A DNA stretch of 18,985 nt from VEQN01 sp036405975 (GCA_036405975.1 DASWWM010000009.1:1-18985); one strand, 5' to 3'. Positions 6,791-15,012 are shown, numbered from the stretch's first letter. The notes: generated by a model from the sequence alone, not told the origin. Translations and numbers: made by a program.

Positions 6791-8833
6791 ATGTCCGACA
6801 ATACAAATTCAAACCTATTTTATCCAAAAGAAGCTGAAGGAGAAGCTGCGTATCTTAAAGGGCTGAACCCCGAACAGAAGAGGGCGGTGCTTACAACGGA
6901 AGGACCGCTGCTCATCCTGGCAGGAGCCGGGGCAGGCAAGACAAAAACCATCACGCATAGGATCCTCCACCTTATAAAGTCAGGGGTTCCCGCGGAACAG
7001 ATCCTCGCGATCACCTTCACCAACAAGGCTGCAAAGGAGATGCGAGAGCGGGTGATGAAACTCATCGGACAGGACAGCGCGCTGCATCTTCCAGTACACG
7101 CATATTCAGACCAGCGAGGTCGCCCTATGATGTCGACGTTCCACTCGCTTTCGGTAATGATTCTCAAGGAGTCAGGAACGCATGTCGGAGTTCACAAGAA
7201 CTTTGTCATCTATGACCGAGGAGATTCGAAGTCCACGGTCAAAGAGGCACTTGTCCAGCTCGGGCATGATCCGAAGCAGATGGATCCGGGAAAGATCCTG
7301 TCGATCATCTCAAAACAGAAAGGGGACTTTACGTCACAAGCAGAATACGAGGCGCAGCACGGGGACGATTTCTTTGGCGGCATCGTTTCCGAAGTTTGGA
7401 AGAAGTACGATGCCGCCCTTCAGAAAGAGAAGGCTCTCGACTTCGATGACCTTCTTTTCAAATGCGCGCACCTGCTATCAACTCATCAGGCTGTCAGAGA
7501 GTTCTATCAGCAAAAATGGAAATACGTGCACATCGACGAGTACCAGGATACGAACCAGGTACAGTACCGAATCGCCGAGCTTCTTGTAGGCAAAGAGCAG
7601 AACATTGCAGTGGTAGGAGACGCCGATCAGTCAGTGTACGGATGGCGAGGAGCGGACATCAAGAATATCCTTAAGTTCGAAGAGGACTATCCGCGAGCGA
7701 CAGTCATATTGCTGGAAGAGAACTATCGGTCAACGCAGACAGTTCTTAGAGCGGCCAATAAGGTGATCGAAAAAAACATTTACAGAAAGAAGAAGAACCT
7801 GTTCACGAAGAATGAGGAAGGGGACAAGATCAAAATCTATACCGCATATGACGAAGGCGATGAGGCAAACTTCGTTGCCAACGAGACGCGGTCCCAGCTC
7901 GACAAGGGAATCAAGGGCAGCGAGATCGCCGTTCTATTCAGAGCCAACTTCCAGTCACGAGCACTTGAAGAAGCATTCCTGAGAAAGAACATTCCGTATA
8001 CCCTTCTTGGAACAAAGTTCTTCGAACGAAAGGAAGTTAAGGACGCGCTCTCATATATCAGGGCAGCGATGAACCAGGACTCTACCGCTGATATCAAGCG
8101 GGTGATCAATACGCCGGCACGAGGCATCGGAAAGACGACTCTTTTGAAAATTATCGAAGGAAAGGAGCATGAGCTTCCGGCAGCCGCACAGTCAAAGTTG
8201 AGGGACTTCCGAGCGATCCTCTCAAGCATCGCAGCGAAGGCACAGAAGGAGAAAGCGTCAGACGTGGTCAAGTACGTCTTGCTTATCTCAGGACTTGAGA
8301 AGTTCCTCAAGGAAGACCTCGATGAAGAACGACTCGAGAACGTGCGAGAGCTTGCAACACTTGCAGTGAAGTACGACGATATGCCGCCACCGTCTGGAAT
8401 CGAAAAGCTCCTTGAAGAGGCTTCGCTCGCCAGCGACCAGGACGATATGGACAAGAAGACGACCATGAACAACTCACGAAAGACCCAGGTAAATCCTGAA
8501 GATTCAGTAAAGCTTATGACGGTTCACGCTTCGAAAGGTCTTGAATTCGACAATGTATTCGTGACAGGCCTTGAGAAGGATCTTTTTCCACATGCTCGAC
8601 GAGCCAGCGAGGAAAATATGTCGCCGGAACAGGAAGAGGAAGAACGACGACTTTTCTATGTAGCACTCACCCGAGCACGAAAGAAGCTGTACCTTTCACA
8701 TGCGAATGTCCGAACGATCTTCGGAAGCAAGCAAGTAACGCTCCCTTCGGAATTCCTGTCGGACATAGAAGAGGACCTTATAGAGAAAGAAGAGCCGATT
8801 TCAGGCATCAAATCCATCTTCATCGACTTCTAA
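6791..8833 (+). CDS. uvrD: UvrD/PcrA/Rep-type superfamily 1A DNA helicase
   Basis: The 680-residue protein carries all the SF1A helicase motifs in order. They are Q motif LNPEQKRAV, Walker A AGAGAGKT (44-51), motif Ia ITFTNKAAKEM and Ib TFHSL. Walker B is DEYQDTN (from D249), and motif III is GDADQSVYGWRGAD. Motif IV is ENYRSTQ, motif V LMTVHASKGLEFDNVFV and motif VI FYVALTRARKKLYLS. These enzymes unwind DNA 3'-5' in nucleotide excision and mismatch repair and remove proteins, including RecA, from DNA. The C-terminus ends shortly after the LPSEFL segment, so it lacks the long tail of E. coli UvrD (720 residues). The motifs alone do not separate UvrD, PcrA and Rep, so the gene symbol is provisional. 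It is its own unit, with a promoter about 12 bases upstream and a terminator downstream. The Arg codon CGA is frequent, as in the neighbouring genes. Confidence 0.95.
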   Translation: MSDNTNSNLFYPKEAEGEAAYLKGLNPEQKRAVLTTEGPLLILAGAGAGKTKTITHRILHLIKSGVPAEQILAITFTNKAAKEMRERVMKLIGQDSALHLPVHAYSDQRGRPMMSTFHSLSVMILKESGTHVGVHKNFVIYDRGDSKSTVKEALVQLGHDPKQMDPGKILSIISKQKGDFTSQAEYEAQHGDDFFGGIVSEVWKKYDAALQKEKALDFDDLLFKCAHLLSTHQAVREFYQQKWKYVHIDEYQDTNQVQYRIAELLVGKEQNIAVVGDADQSVYGWRGADIKNILKFEEDYPRATVILLEENYRSTQTVLRAANKVIEKNIYRKKKNLFTKNEEGDKIKIYTAYDEGDEANFVANETRSQLDKGIKGSEIAVLFRANFQSRALEEAFLRKNIPYTLLGTKFFERKEVKDALSYIRAAMNQDSTADIKRVINTPARGIGKTTLLKIIEGKEHELPAAAQSKLRDFRAILSSIAAKAQKEKASDVVKYVLLISGLEKFLKEDLDEERLENVRELATLAVKYDDMPPPSGIEKLLEEASLASDQDDMDKKTTMNNSRKTQVNPEDSVKLMTVHASKGLEFDNVFVTGLEKDLFPHARRASEENMSPEQEEEERRLFYVALTRARKKLYLSHANVRTIFGSKQVTLPSEFLSDIEEDLIEKEEPISGIKSIFIDF

Positions 8834-8884
8834 GCGAAGCACCTTCCAGGTTTCCCGCTGTGAAATCCGGTAATCAACCCTGAG

Positions 8885-8906
8885 ACCGCCTTACAAGGGC
8901 GGTTTT
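8885..8906 (+). terminator. Intrinsic terminator after the helicase gene
   Basis: ACCGCC (8885-8890) pairs with GGCGGT (8898-8903) around a 7-base loop, followed by TTTT (8903-8906). Its end abuts the extended -10 box of the next gene. Confidence 0.75.
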
Positions 8907-8907
8907 G

Positions 8908-8916
8908 TGGTATATT
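8908..8916 (+). promoter_or_regulatory. Extended -10 promoter of rsmA
   Basis: TGGTATATT at 8908-8916 is TGn plus TATATT, starting one base after the terminator T-run. No convincing -35 is seen. The expected start near 8923 would give rsmA a leader of about 30 bases, longer than for most genes here. That leader contains a hairpin and a six-codon reading frame. Confidence 0.45.
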
Positions 8917-8926
8917 CGATACACGC

Positions 8927-8947
8927 ATGTGCACAAGCTGTGCATAA
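8927..8947 (+). other. Mini-ORF and hairpin in the rsmA leader
   Basis: ATG at 8927 opens a six-codon frame (MCTSCA) ending in TAA at 8945-8947, seven bases before the rsmA start. The same bases form a perfect 6-bp hairpin, TGCACA (8930-8935) with TGTGCA (8939-8944) around a 3-base loop. There is no T-run, so it is not a terminator. Whether it is translated or regulatory is unknown. Confidence 0.35.
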
Positions 8948-8953
8948 AAACCC

Positions 8954-9853
8954 ATGTTTCAGAAGAAATCACTTGGTCAAAACTTCCTTCGGTCAGAAAA
9001 AGCCCTTAATCAGATGGCTGATGCTGGGGATATCACTGAATATGTTGATAACATTGTGGAAATAGGACCAGGGGAAGGGGTTTTGACTGAAAAAATCCTT
9101 AATAAAAGGCCTAAAAACCTTGTTTTGATCGAAAAAGACGATCGACTTATCCCCATTCTCTGCGAGAAATTTGATCTGGAAAAGACGGAAGAGGGTGAAA
9201 ACAGATACGAAAGCAAGTTGAAGAAGGGGAAAACCACAAAAATAACGCTTATCCATGAGGATACGACCGAAATTGAGTCATTTCCTGAACTTTTCAGAAG
9301 CCCTTTGTCCAAGGATCTCACTGAAAACCCGGTCAGGGAGTCCGGATACAAAGTAATAGCGAATATTCCGTACTATATTACCGGCCTCATTATTCGACAG
9401 CTCTTTTCTCAGGCCATTTTGCCAGAAACAGTGGTGCTCCTTATGCAAAAGGAGGTTGTTGACCGTGTAGTTTCCCAAGGCACAGACAACGAAGGGAAGG
9501 AGAGTCTTCTTTCAGCCAGCATAAAGTTTTACGGAACGCCGAAAAAGGTTGCCGTTGTTCCAAAAGGAGCCTTTGTTCCAGCGCCAACTGTAGATTCTGC
9601 CATTCTTTCAATATCAAATATAAAAAAGCCGGAAGCGAAGCTCGAGCAGGCATACTTCGAGATTGCAAAGAGGGGATTTGCCCATAAAAGGAAACGATTA
9701 GCGAAGAACCTGGATGGAGTTCTCGGCAAAAAGGCCAAGGAATGGGAAGAGGTGCTGGCCAAAGAAAGCCTTGATGTGAATGTGAGGGCTGAAGAAATAT
9801 CATCTGAAACATATGCCCGGCTAGCTGTGAGAATACTGAATGACATTGCCTAG
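8954..9853 (+). CDS. rsmA: 16S rRNA (adenine1518-N6/adenine1519-N6)-dimethyltransferase RsmA (KsgA)
   Basis: This 299-residue protein is RsmA (KsgA), which uses S-adenosylmethionine to dimethylate two adjacent adenines in helix 45 of 16S rRNA late in 30S assembly. It opens with the family signature KKSLGQNFL (4-12). The SAM-binding loop EIGPGEG follows (36-42), then the acidic strand end LIEKDDRL and the catalytic motif NIPYYITG (137-144), then the PxPxVDSA segment and a C-terminal helical domain with FAHKRKRLAKNL. It is somewhat longer than E. coli KsgA (273 residues). The extra length lies in a Lys/Glu-rich insert between the acidic strand and the NIPYY motif. Start ATG 8954 places the signature where it belongs. 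Lines sampled by eye look AT-richer than the flanking genes. The next gene's promoter sits over its stop codon (TAG 9851-9853). Confidence 0.95.
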   Translation: MFQKKSLGQNFLRSEKALNQMADAGDITEYVDNIVEIGPGEGVLTEKILNKRPKNLVLIEKDDRLIPILCEKFDLEKTEEGENRYESKLKKGKTTKITLIHEDTTEIESFPELFRSPLSKDLTENPVRESGYKVIANIPYYITGLIIRQLFSQAILPETVVLLMQKEVVDRVVSQGTDNEGKESLLSASIKFYGTPKKVAVVPKGAFVPAPTVDSAILSISNIKKPEAKLEQAYFEIAKRGFAHKRKRLAKNLDGVLGKKAKEWEEVLAKESLDVNVRAEEISSETYARLAVRILNDIA

Positions 9854-9868
9854 CATGATTGCTATACT
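9840..9868 (+). promoter_or_regulatory. Promoter of the anchored exported protein gene at 9880
   Basis: ATGACA at 9840-9845 (five of six consensus bases) and TATACT at 9863-9868 are 17 bases apart. The -10 is extended (TGC at 9860-9862). The promoter overlaps the rsmA stop codon and lies 11 bases before ATG 9880. It is the most complete promoter in the window. Confidence 0.65.
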
Positions 9869-9879
9869 GTTTTGCAGTT

Positions 9880-10731
9880 ATGGCACTAGAGCTTCCCCAT
9901 AAAAAAGTATTGGTACTCGCATCGGTCTGCGCATCGGTCATATTGATCGTATTTTCATTCCAGCTGGCCAAGGAGCGGAAGTCCAAAGTAGGCACTGCCG
10001 GAAACTCCGGTCAGATCGTAGCAGGCGAAAGCATCGAGAGCCGCATTGCTGACAAGCGAATCCTTGCAGCCCTCCAGGATGCACAGATCGCGAGCCTTAA
10101 GGCCACATCCTCAAATCCATTTGCTCCGCTGCCGACGGACACCGTCAGTGACAGGTTCTCAAAAGACGTATTTTCAGCATTTCTAAAGTACAATTCCGAT
10201 GAAAATACAGACCTGAGTGCGGTCTCTCAGGATGCCGTGAACAATATAGATACGAAAGATCTTCCGAAATATCGATATAACCTTTCAAACATAAGGCTTT
10301 TTATTGCAAAGGACACAAATGAAATAAAAAATTATGGCGAGAAATTCGCTATCGAATACATAGGAGGACTCATGCCGGTAAATGCGGAGCCTGAAAAGTA
10401 CCAGTCATTGAAGAACCTCGCTTTGGTGTACAAAAATGTTGCAGACAGACTCCTGAGCGTCCAGGTGCCTGACAAAGTGGCAAACCTCCATCTTGAACTG
10501 ACAAACAGCTTCCAGCTTCTCAGCGAACTGTTGCCGATAATCGAAGACCAGACAAAAGACCCTCTCAAGTCGCTGCTCGCCCTCAGCATGGTCCAGGAAG
10601 CCATGTCAAAACAAGTGACGCTATTCACAGATATACGAAATTTCTTCAACCAGAATGGTATAATTTACGGCGATCAGGAGATGGGTCGAGTCTGGAATAT
10701 GGACATCGGCAGCTCTTCGCCGATGCAATAA
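9880..10731 (+). CDS. Exported or membrane-anchored protein of unknown function, first gene of the secretion-like block
   Basis: I prefer ATG 9880 (283 residues). The frame opens earlier at TTG 9859, but that codon overlaps the promoter's extended -10 element. From 9880 the protein starts with a basic N-terminus and a hydrophobic segment (about 9-28), then a Lys/Arg-rich stop. This suggests one anchor with the rest outside the membrane, or an uncleaved signal. The remaining ~250 residues are mostly helical, with no cysteine after the anchor and no motif I recognise. The KDLPKYRYNLSNIRLFIAK segment begins the folded part. It ends six bases before the next gene, so the two are translated from one mRNA. 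Its place ahead of the VirB6-like gene suggests a structural part of the secretion apparatus; that is inference from context only. Confidence 0.82.
   Translation: MALELPHKKVLVLASVCASVILIVFSFQLAKERKSKVGTAGNSGQIVAGESIESRIADKRILAALQDAQIASLKATSSNPFAPLPTDTVSDRFSKDVFSAFLKYNSDENTDLSAVSQDAVNNIDTKDLPKYRYNLSNIRLFIAKDTNEIKNYGEKFAIEYIGGLMPVNAEPEKYQSLKNLALVYKNVADRLLSVQVPDKVANLHLELTNSFQLLSELLPIIEDQTKDPLKSLLALSMVQEAMSKQVTLFTDIRNFFNQNGIIYGDQEMGRVWNMDIGSSSPMQ
10656..10664 (+). promoter_or_regulatory. Possible internal promoter ahead of the six-cysteine protein gene
   Basis: TGGTATAAT at 10656-10664 is a perfect TATAAT with a TGn extension, inside the end of the upstream coding region. No clear -35 is seen. 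It would give a leader of about 70 bases. Confidence 0.3.
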
Positions 10732-10737
10732 TAAATA

Positions 10738-11949
10738 ATGAACATTGCAAGCAGAAAAATAATCTCCGTCACGCTCATACTGGCCTTTTTCTTCGGTCCT
10801 TTGGCTGGACCCATTGCGTATGCCCAGACAGGAACAGGCAACCAGCAGACAAGCCAGACTTCTCAGACACAGCAAACGAACGTTAGCACATTCGGTACCG
10901 TCAATCCCGGCCAAGGAACAGCGTACCAAGGAGGAGCACAGAGCGGGGGAACGACAGTGAGCGCTTCAGGCATAGCAACAAACCTGGTAGGCTGCTCAGC
11001 CGGGGCACTTCTCGGACAACTTGCCTCATACGGCATAAACAAGCTCATCAACAGCCTTACAGACCAGGTGAAAAGCGCAACAGGTCAGCAAGTGCCGACT
11101 GACGACCAAGGCCAGCCGCAAAAAGACATTCAGAGCAATACAACCCTTGATACCTCGGCCCGATCAGGACAGCTCATCATGGGAGTGCCTATAGGAGCCA
11201 GCTTTGACGCCATTGCATGGTGCCTCCTCAACGGAACCATCGAGGCCATCGCTGATGCAACTATCGCATGGGCAAATAGCGGTTTCGAAGGAAGCCCGGC
11301 ATTCCTTGAGAACCCTGAGACATTCTTCCAGGAACTAGCGGATATCGAGGCCCAGAACTTCATTTCAAGCGTTGCATACAATACAGCAGGATACAATGTC
11401 TGTGAGCCATTCAGAGTCGAACTTGCCATCGGCTTGGCTAACTCGTACAGCAATCAGACGGGCAGGAATAGGTTCAACAAGGTAGCAAGCTGTTCAATGG
11501 ACCAAATGCAAGCCGCACTCATGAGCAGCTCGGTCGGTTACGGAGTGGAGGTCGGAGGAGGTCCTGGAAAAAACAAAGACCTTACGGGGTACTGGACCGC
11601 ATGGGGACAGGCAAGGAAGAGCCAGAACAATGTATGGGGCTCATGGATTGCAGCAAATGACTTCCTATATGGGGAAATTGAAAAGAAGGGAAATACAGTG
11701 AAGTTCGAGCTCGGACTCAATAACGGATGGCTCAACTTTGCGCGATGCGAGGATCAAGAGGCGGCAAAGAAAGGTGACAGGAGTAGCTGTAAGACATATA
11801 CACCAGGAAGCCTCGTACAGTCTTCACTTGAGAAGAATTTGGACATACCCAAAGACAGGCTTGTAATGGCACAGAAATTTGATCAGGTTATAAGTGCCGT
11901 CATTGAAAATCTGATCAAGGTTGCATTGAACAAGGTACTCGAAGAGTAG
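10738..11949 (+). CDS. Secreted six-cysteine protein of unknown function, secretion-block component
   Basis: The 403-residue protein has a clear signal peptide: basic start, hydrophobic core (about 9-25) and a cleavage site after AYA (27-29). A Gln/Thr/Ser/Gly-rich stretch follows (30-80). The mature part has six cysteines (C86, C162, C222, C252, C337, C351), an even number that could form three disulfides outside the cytoplasm. Notable segments are WANSGFEGSPAFLENPETF (178-196) and TPGSLV followed by a long amphipathic C-terminal helix. I have the impression that both recur in proteins beside VirB6/VirB4 genes in Patescibacteria, but I know no function. A stretch around 145-165 is hydrophobic and might touch the membrane. 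It lies six bases after the upstream gene and is followed by a terminator. Confidence 0.85.
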   Translation: MNIASRKIISVTLILAFFFGPLAGPIAYAQTGTGNQQTSQTSQTQQTNVSTFGTVNPGQGTAYQGGAQSGGTTVSASGIATNLVGCSAGALLGQLASYGINKLINSLTDQVKSATGQQVPTDDQGQPQKDIQSNTTLDTSARSGQLIMGVPIGASFDAIAWCLLNGTIEAIADATIAWANSGFEGSPAFLENPETFFQELADIEAQNFISSVAYNTAGYNVCEPFRVELAIGLANSYSNQTGRNRFNKVASCSMDQMQAALMSSSVGYGVEVGGGPGKNKDLTGYWTAWGQARKSQNNVWGSWIAANDFLYGEIEKKGNTVKFELGLNNGWLNFARCEDQEAAKKGDRSSCKTYTPGSLVQSSLEKNLDIPKDRLVMAQKFDQVISAVIENLIKVALNKVLEE

Positions 11950-11981
11950 CTCTGCAAGAAACTCTCAATACCTAAAACGAG

Positions 11982-12020
11982 ACCGCTTGTACACACATGT
12001 TCAGGCGGTTTTGCTTTCTT
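11982..12020 (+). terminator. Intrinsic terminator of the first secretion-block unit
   Basis: Bases 11982-11993 pair with 11998-12009 (12 positions, one T-T mismatch and one G-U pair) around the loop CACA. The T-rich run TTTTGCTTTCTTTT follows. Confidence 0.8.
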
Positions 12021-12026
12021 TTGATG

Positions 12027-12032
12027 TATAAT
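12027..12032 (+). promoter_or_regulatory. -10 element for the VirB6-like gene
   Basis: A perfect TATAAT lies right after the terminator T-tract. No good -35 is seen. The predicted start near 12039 gives a leader of about 25 bases. Confidence 0.4.
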
Positions 12033-12044
12033 GAGCTCATATTT

Positions 12045-12057
12045 CCAGGAAACCTGG
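12045..12057 (+). other. Small hairpin in the VirB6-like gene leader
   Basis: CCAGG (12045-12049) and CCTGG (12053-12057) form a 5-bp stem with an AAA loop, followed by TTTT and then ATG 12064. It could be a weak attenuator or a translation-controlling hairpin, or chance. Confidence 0.3.
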
Positions 12058-12063
12058 TTTTGA

Positions 12064-13989
12064 ATGCACATGCGTTTTTTTAAAGAGAACACGAAGAAGG
12101 TTATCGCGGGACTGATTCTGGCAATATCGGTTTTTTCACTCTCAATACCAGTCACGAGCGAGGCGGTTGGAGTAATGACCGACCCTCAGACAGGAGCGGT
12201 CATGACAGGCCAGGCAGTCGGGACAAACGTCAACGCTCAGGAGACAGGGAGCGACGCTCCGGATGCAATCGTATGTATCGAGACCACCGTAGGAGTCGTT
12301 AGCGGAATCAGCATAGAAGGGTGTGCTGCCAGAGTAGCTTTCATATTCCTTCAATTCACATCCTGGTTCGTATACTTCGCAGCGATTGCATTCAATGCAT
12401 CACTGGACTTTGGACTAAATATGACCAGCTTCATGGAGAGTTTCCCGATAGTGGAGCTCGGATGGAGAACGTTCCGAGACCTGACAAGCATATTCTTCGT
12501 ATTCATCATCCTGTATATCGCCATCAATACCATCTTGGGAAATAGCAGCTATGGCATCAAGGCGCTTCTCGGAAAAGTCATCATCGGCGCAATCCTCATA
12601 AACTTCAGCCTCTTCTTTACCAAAGTCGTTATAGACCTTTCAAACGTCGCGGCGCTTCAGTTCTATGCGAAAATCATGGAGTCTGCGGAAAAACACGATA
12701 CCACTGCAAGCACGGGAGAAGGCGGCTCCAAGCCTGTAGGCCAATGGAATAGCGGCATCTCTGCGCAGTTCGCCAATGCAATGGGACTCCAGACCGTATG
12801 GAATACCGATGCCGGAGTATCAGGAACACAAAAGCTCGCACTCAATGCCGGAAATTTCATCATTGTCGGATTCATGGGAGGAATATTCATGCTTTCAACG
12901 GCCGCAGTATTCTTGGCTGGAGCAATCATGTTCATTATCAGAAGCCTGGTATTTGTATTCTTGATGACCCTTTCGCCCCTGGCATTCATGGGTAATATCC
13001 TGCCTTCGACAAAAGGGTACGTGAAAGATTGGTGGTCAAAGCTCTATGCGAATGCCATTTTTGCACCCGTATACATGGCCCTCATGTACGTGACGCTCGC
13101 CATGGTCCTGGGACCTGACAGCAAGAGCAAAGCTAATTTCATCGACATGTTCAGAGGTGACTTCAACTTCTCAAACACCGTCATGACATTCATTATCCTG
13201 AATGGCCTCATGCTCGGATGCCTTTTGACCGCAAGCAAGCTCGGAGCGACAGGTGCGGGGTGGGCAAGCTCGGTGGCAGGAAAGGCGACGTTTGGAACAG
13301 CTGGATGGCTTGGCAGGAACAGCGCAGGTCGTATCGCAAGCCTTGGCGCAGACAGATTCGCACAGTCCTCGATGGCCGGAAGCTTCCTCGGCAGACAGGC
13401 CTTGCGAGGAATGAGAGGCGTAGGCAATTCAAGCTTTGATGTGAGAGGGAAAGATTTCATGAAGAAATATAACCTTGGAAAAGGTGCCGAGAAGGGCTTT
13501 TCCGGTACCCAGGATGACAAGCAAAAGTATCTCGAAGACTACGGCAAGTCACTAGGAAAAGCAGGTAAGGCAAAGTTCACTGAAAACCAGCTGAGCAAGC
13601 CGACTCTCGGCGGCCTTATCAACAGAAGAAATAAGACTGTAGGATCTTCATACAAGGTTGAGGAGATCGAGGAGAAGGTGAAAGACGAAAAGGAGAAGCT
13701 ACGAGAGTTCTCAGAAAGAGACGACGTCAAGGAGTTCAAAGAGCTCGTGCGTGATTACAACCAAGGAAAGTTTGACGGTACCGACCAGAGACATGACAAG
13801 ATGGTTGAACTGGAGAGACAGCTTAGAGGAGAGCAGGTTGAATTCATCGATGCTGCAGGGAATGATGTTAAATACAAGGCTGCGGATGTTGTCAAGGGGA
13901 CCACAGTCAACGTAAGAAAGAACATCGATGAGTACGGCAAAACAAAGGGCGCTTACAAGAAGACATCGAAAAGCAGAGGAATACTGTAA
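12064..13989 (+). CDS. VirB6/TrbL-like polytopic membrane protein of a type IV secretion system
   Basis: The 641-residue protein has an N-terminal hydrophobic signal-like segment (about 13-30) and an external stretch with C71 and C87. Six or more membrane segments follow (about 89-112, 140-157, 168-190, 263-309 as a pair, 330-349 and 370-390). A long charged cytoplasmic tail makes up roughly the last 240 residues. The loop between the pairs, with LSPLAFMGNILPSTKGYVKDWW, is typical of VirB6/TrbL-like proteins, which form part of the inner-membrane core channel. The tail turns from Gly/Ala/Arg-rich to coiled-coil-like (EEIEEKVKDEKEKLREF). Two in-frame ATGs (12064, 12070) are both plausible starts. 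The gene is followed 12 bases later by the next gene, so both belong to one unit ending at the 15019-15050 terminator. VirB3- and VirB4-like genes downstream support the assignment. Confidence 0.85.
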   Translation: MHMRFFKENTKKVIAGLILAISVFSLSIPVTSEAVGVMTDPQTGAVMTGQAVGTNVNAQETGSDAPDAIVCIETTVGVVSGISIEGCAARVAFIFLQFTSWFVYFAAIAFNASLDFGLNMTSFMESFPIVELGWRTFRDLTSIFFVFIILYIAINTILGNSSYGIKALLGKVIIGAILINFSLFFTKVVIDLSNVAALQFYAKIMESAEKHDTTASTGEGGSKPVGQWNSGISAQFANAMGLQTVWNTDAGVSGTQKLALNAGNFIIVGFMGGIFMLSTAAVFLAGAIMFIIRSLVFVFLMTLSPLAFMGNILPSTKGYVKDWWSKLYANAIFAPVYMALMYVTLAMVLGPDSKSKANFIDMFRGDFNFSNTVMTFIILNGLMLGCLLTASKLGATGAGWASSVAGKATFGTAGWLGRNSAGRIASLGADRFAQSSMAGSFLGRQALRGMRGVGNSSFDVRGKDFMKKYNLGKGAEKGFSGTQDDKQKYLEDYGKSLGKAGKAKFTENQLSKPTLGGLINRRNKTVGSSYKVEEIEEKVKDEKEKLREFSERDDVKEFKELVRDYNQGKFDGTDQRHDKMVELERQLRGEQVEFIDAAGNDVKYKAADVVKGTTVNVRKNIDEYGKTKGAYKKTSKSRGIL

Positions 13990-13992
13990 AAT
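13987..13992 (+). promoter_or_regulatory. Possible -10 element over the VirB6-like stop codon
   Basis: TAAAAT begins at the stop codon (13987-13989) and lies 9 bases before ATG 14002. There is no good -35. Such a box could give a nearly leaderless transcript of the next gene, but read-through from upstream is enough. Confidence 0.25.
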
Positions 13993-14001
13993 AAAAATCA
14001 C

Positions 14002-15012
14002 ATGAACAGACCTTCCCTTCAAGAATTAATGGAAACCAAAATGGAGCAGATGCCATCTGTAGTCAAAGAGGTTTTTAACTCTGAAAGTACGGGCGAATTG
14101 ATCGGAAAAATCGAGCAGACATACGAACTTAACGAAGATCAGGTCGGGTTGCTTGCGGACGAAATCGGATACGTACTCTTCGGTGTTTCATCCATAACAG
14201 CATTCAAAAAGAATATCCAGGAGAATCTAGGCCTTGTTCCAAGCAAGGCATTGGCAATCAGTACCGAGATATACGGCTCGATCTTCCAGCCCGTTAAGAA
14301 GTTTCTCAAGGATATCGACGAAAGCGAGCTTGATCCTATGCAAAAGCGTTCAATGGACGGAATGTCACCATTGACAAGACCTTCTCTCTCATCGCAGATT
14401 CCGATCAAAAGCCAGCAGTCCATCCCGGCGATACCAACACCTTCAGTCACACCGGCAGCCGCAAGAATTCCCGCAGCTGAAGTTCATAACGAAGGCGGCA
14501 TTCTTGACCTCGATTCAGAATCATTGAATCATCATGATATCCTCAGCGAAATTGAGAACCCGACGCCTTCAGTTGTCCAGAAACAGGTTTCGATTCTTCC
14601 CGAAGAGTCACATCTTGAACTCGAAGAAGGGGAGACTCACGACGTTGAAAACGAATCAGGCTATCAGCCACAGCAAATGGCATCAATGCAGGGTTCGTTT
14701 GGAAACAACGCTGCAATGTTCAGCCAAATTTCAGTTGGATCAATCCATCACGACATCGTGCCAAACCTCAACGGTTTTAAACCTCTGGCTCCATCTTCTG
14801 AGATAGCTCCAGCCGATGTCGAGACCATGAATTCTCAGGCAGGGGTTCACCTGTACACCCCAATCACAGACCCATTACAGAAAGCGACAGAAACCGCTCA
14901 AAAGCTTGGTCAGAAACTTGAAGGAGTGGTCACGAGCGCACCGAAAGAGGTATATGTTGCCCAAAAGCCAAGTGCCACAAAACTCGATCCGTACCGAGAA
15001 CCGATCGAGTAA
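14002..15012 (+). CDS. Protein of unknown function sharing an N-terminal domain with the next gene
   Basis: The 336-residue protein has two parts. Residues about 14-105 form a helical domain that aligns without gaps to nearly the whole of the 109-residue protein encoded at 15065. Shared positions include Y40, L42, D45-Q46, FG (60-61), IQ (72-73) and P97. The rest (about 106-336) is low-complexity, rich in Ser, Pro, Glu and Gln, and probably disordered, ending in the short motif DPYREPIE. There is no signal peptide or membrane segment, so it is likely cytoplasmic. Its position between VirB6-like and PrgI genes suggests an accessory role with the secretion complex. A tethered adaptor, with the tail binding a partner, is one speculation. 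I do not recognise the domain. A strong terminator follows the stop. Confidence 0.82.
   Translation: MNRPSLQELMETKMEQMPSVVKEVFNSESTGELIGKIEQTYELNEDQVGLLADEIGYVLFGVSSITAFKKNIQENLGLVPSKALAISTEIYGSIFQPVKKFLKDIDESELDPMQKRSMDGMSPLTRPSLSSQIPIKSQQSIPAIPTPSVTPAAARIPAAEVHNEGGILDLDSESLNHHDILSEIENPTPSVVQKQVSILPEESHLELEEGETHDVENESGYQPQQMASMQGSFGNNAAMFSQISVGSIHHDIVPNLNGFKPLAPSSEIAPADVETMNSQAGVHLYTPITDPLQKATETAQKLGQKLEGVVTSAPKEVYVAQKPSATKLDPYREPIE

Noticed and set aside
7837..8472. A 211-codon minus-strand frame inside the helicase gene
   Set aside because: It is antisense to conserved helicase coding sequence and Ser-rich from codon complementarity, with no motif and no promoter.
9859..9879. TTG 9859 as the start of the exported protein gene
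   Set aside because: The codon overlaps the extended -10 element and would precede the transcription start; ATG 9880 gives a normal anchor sequence.
13044..13520. A 158-codon minus-strand frame inside the VirB6-like gene
   Set aside because: It is a shadow of a strongly predicted membrane protein gene, with no recognisable domain.
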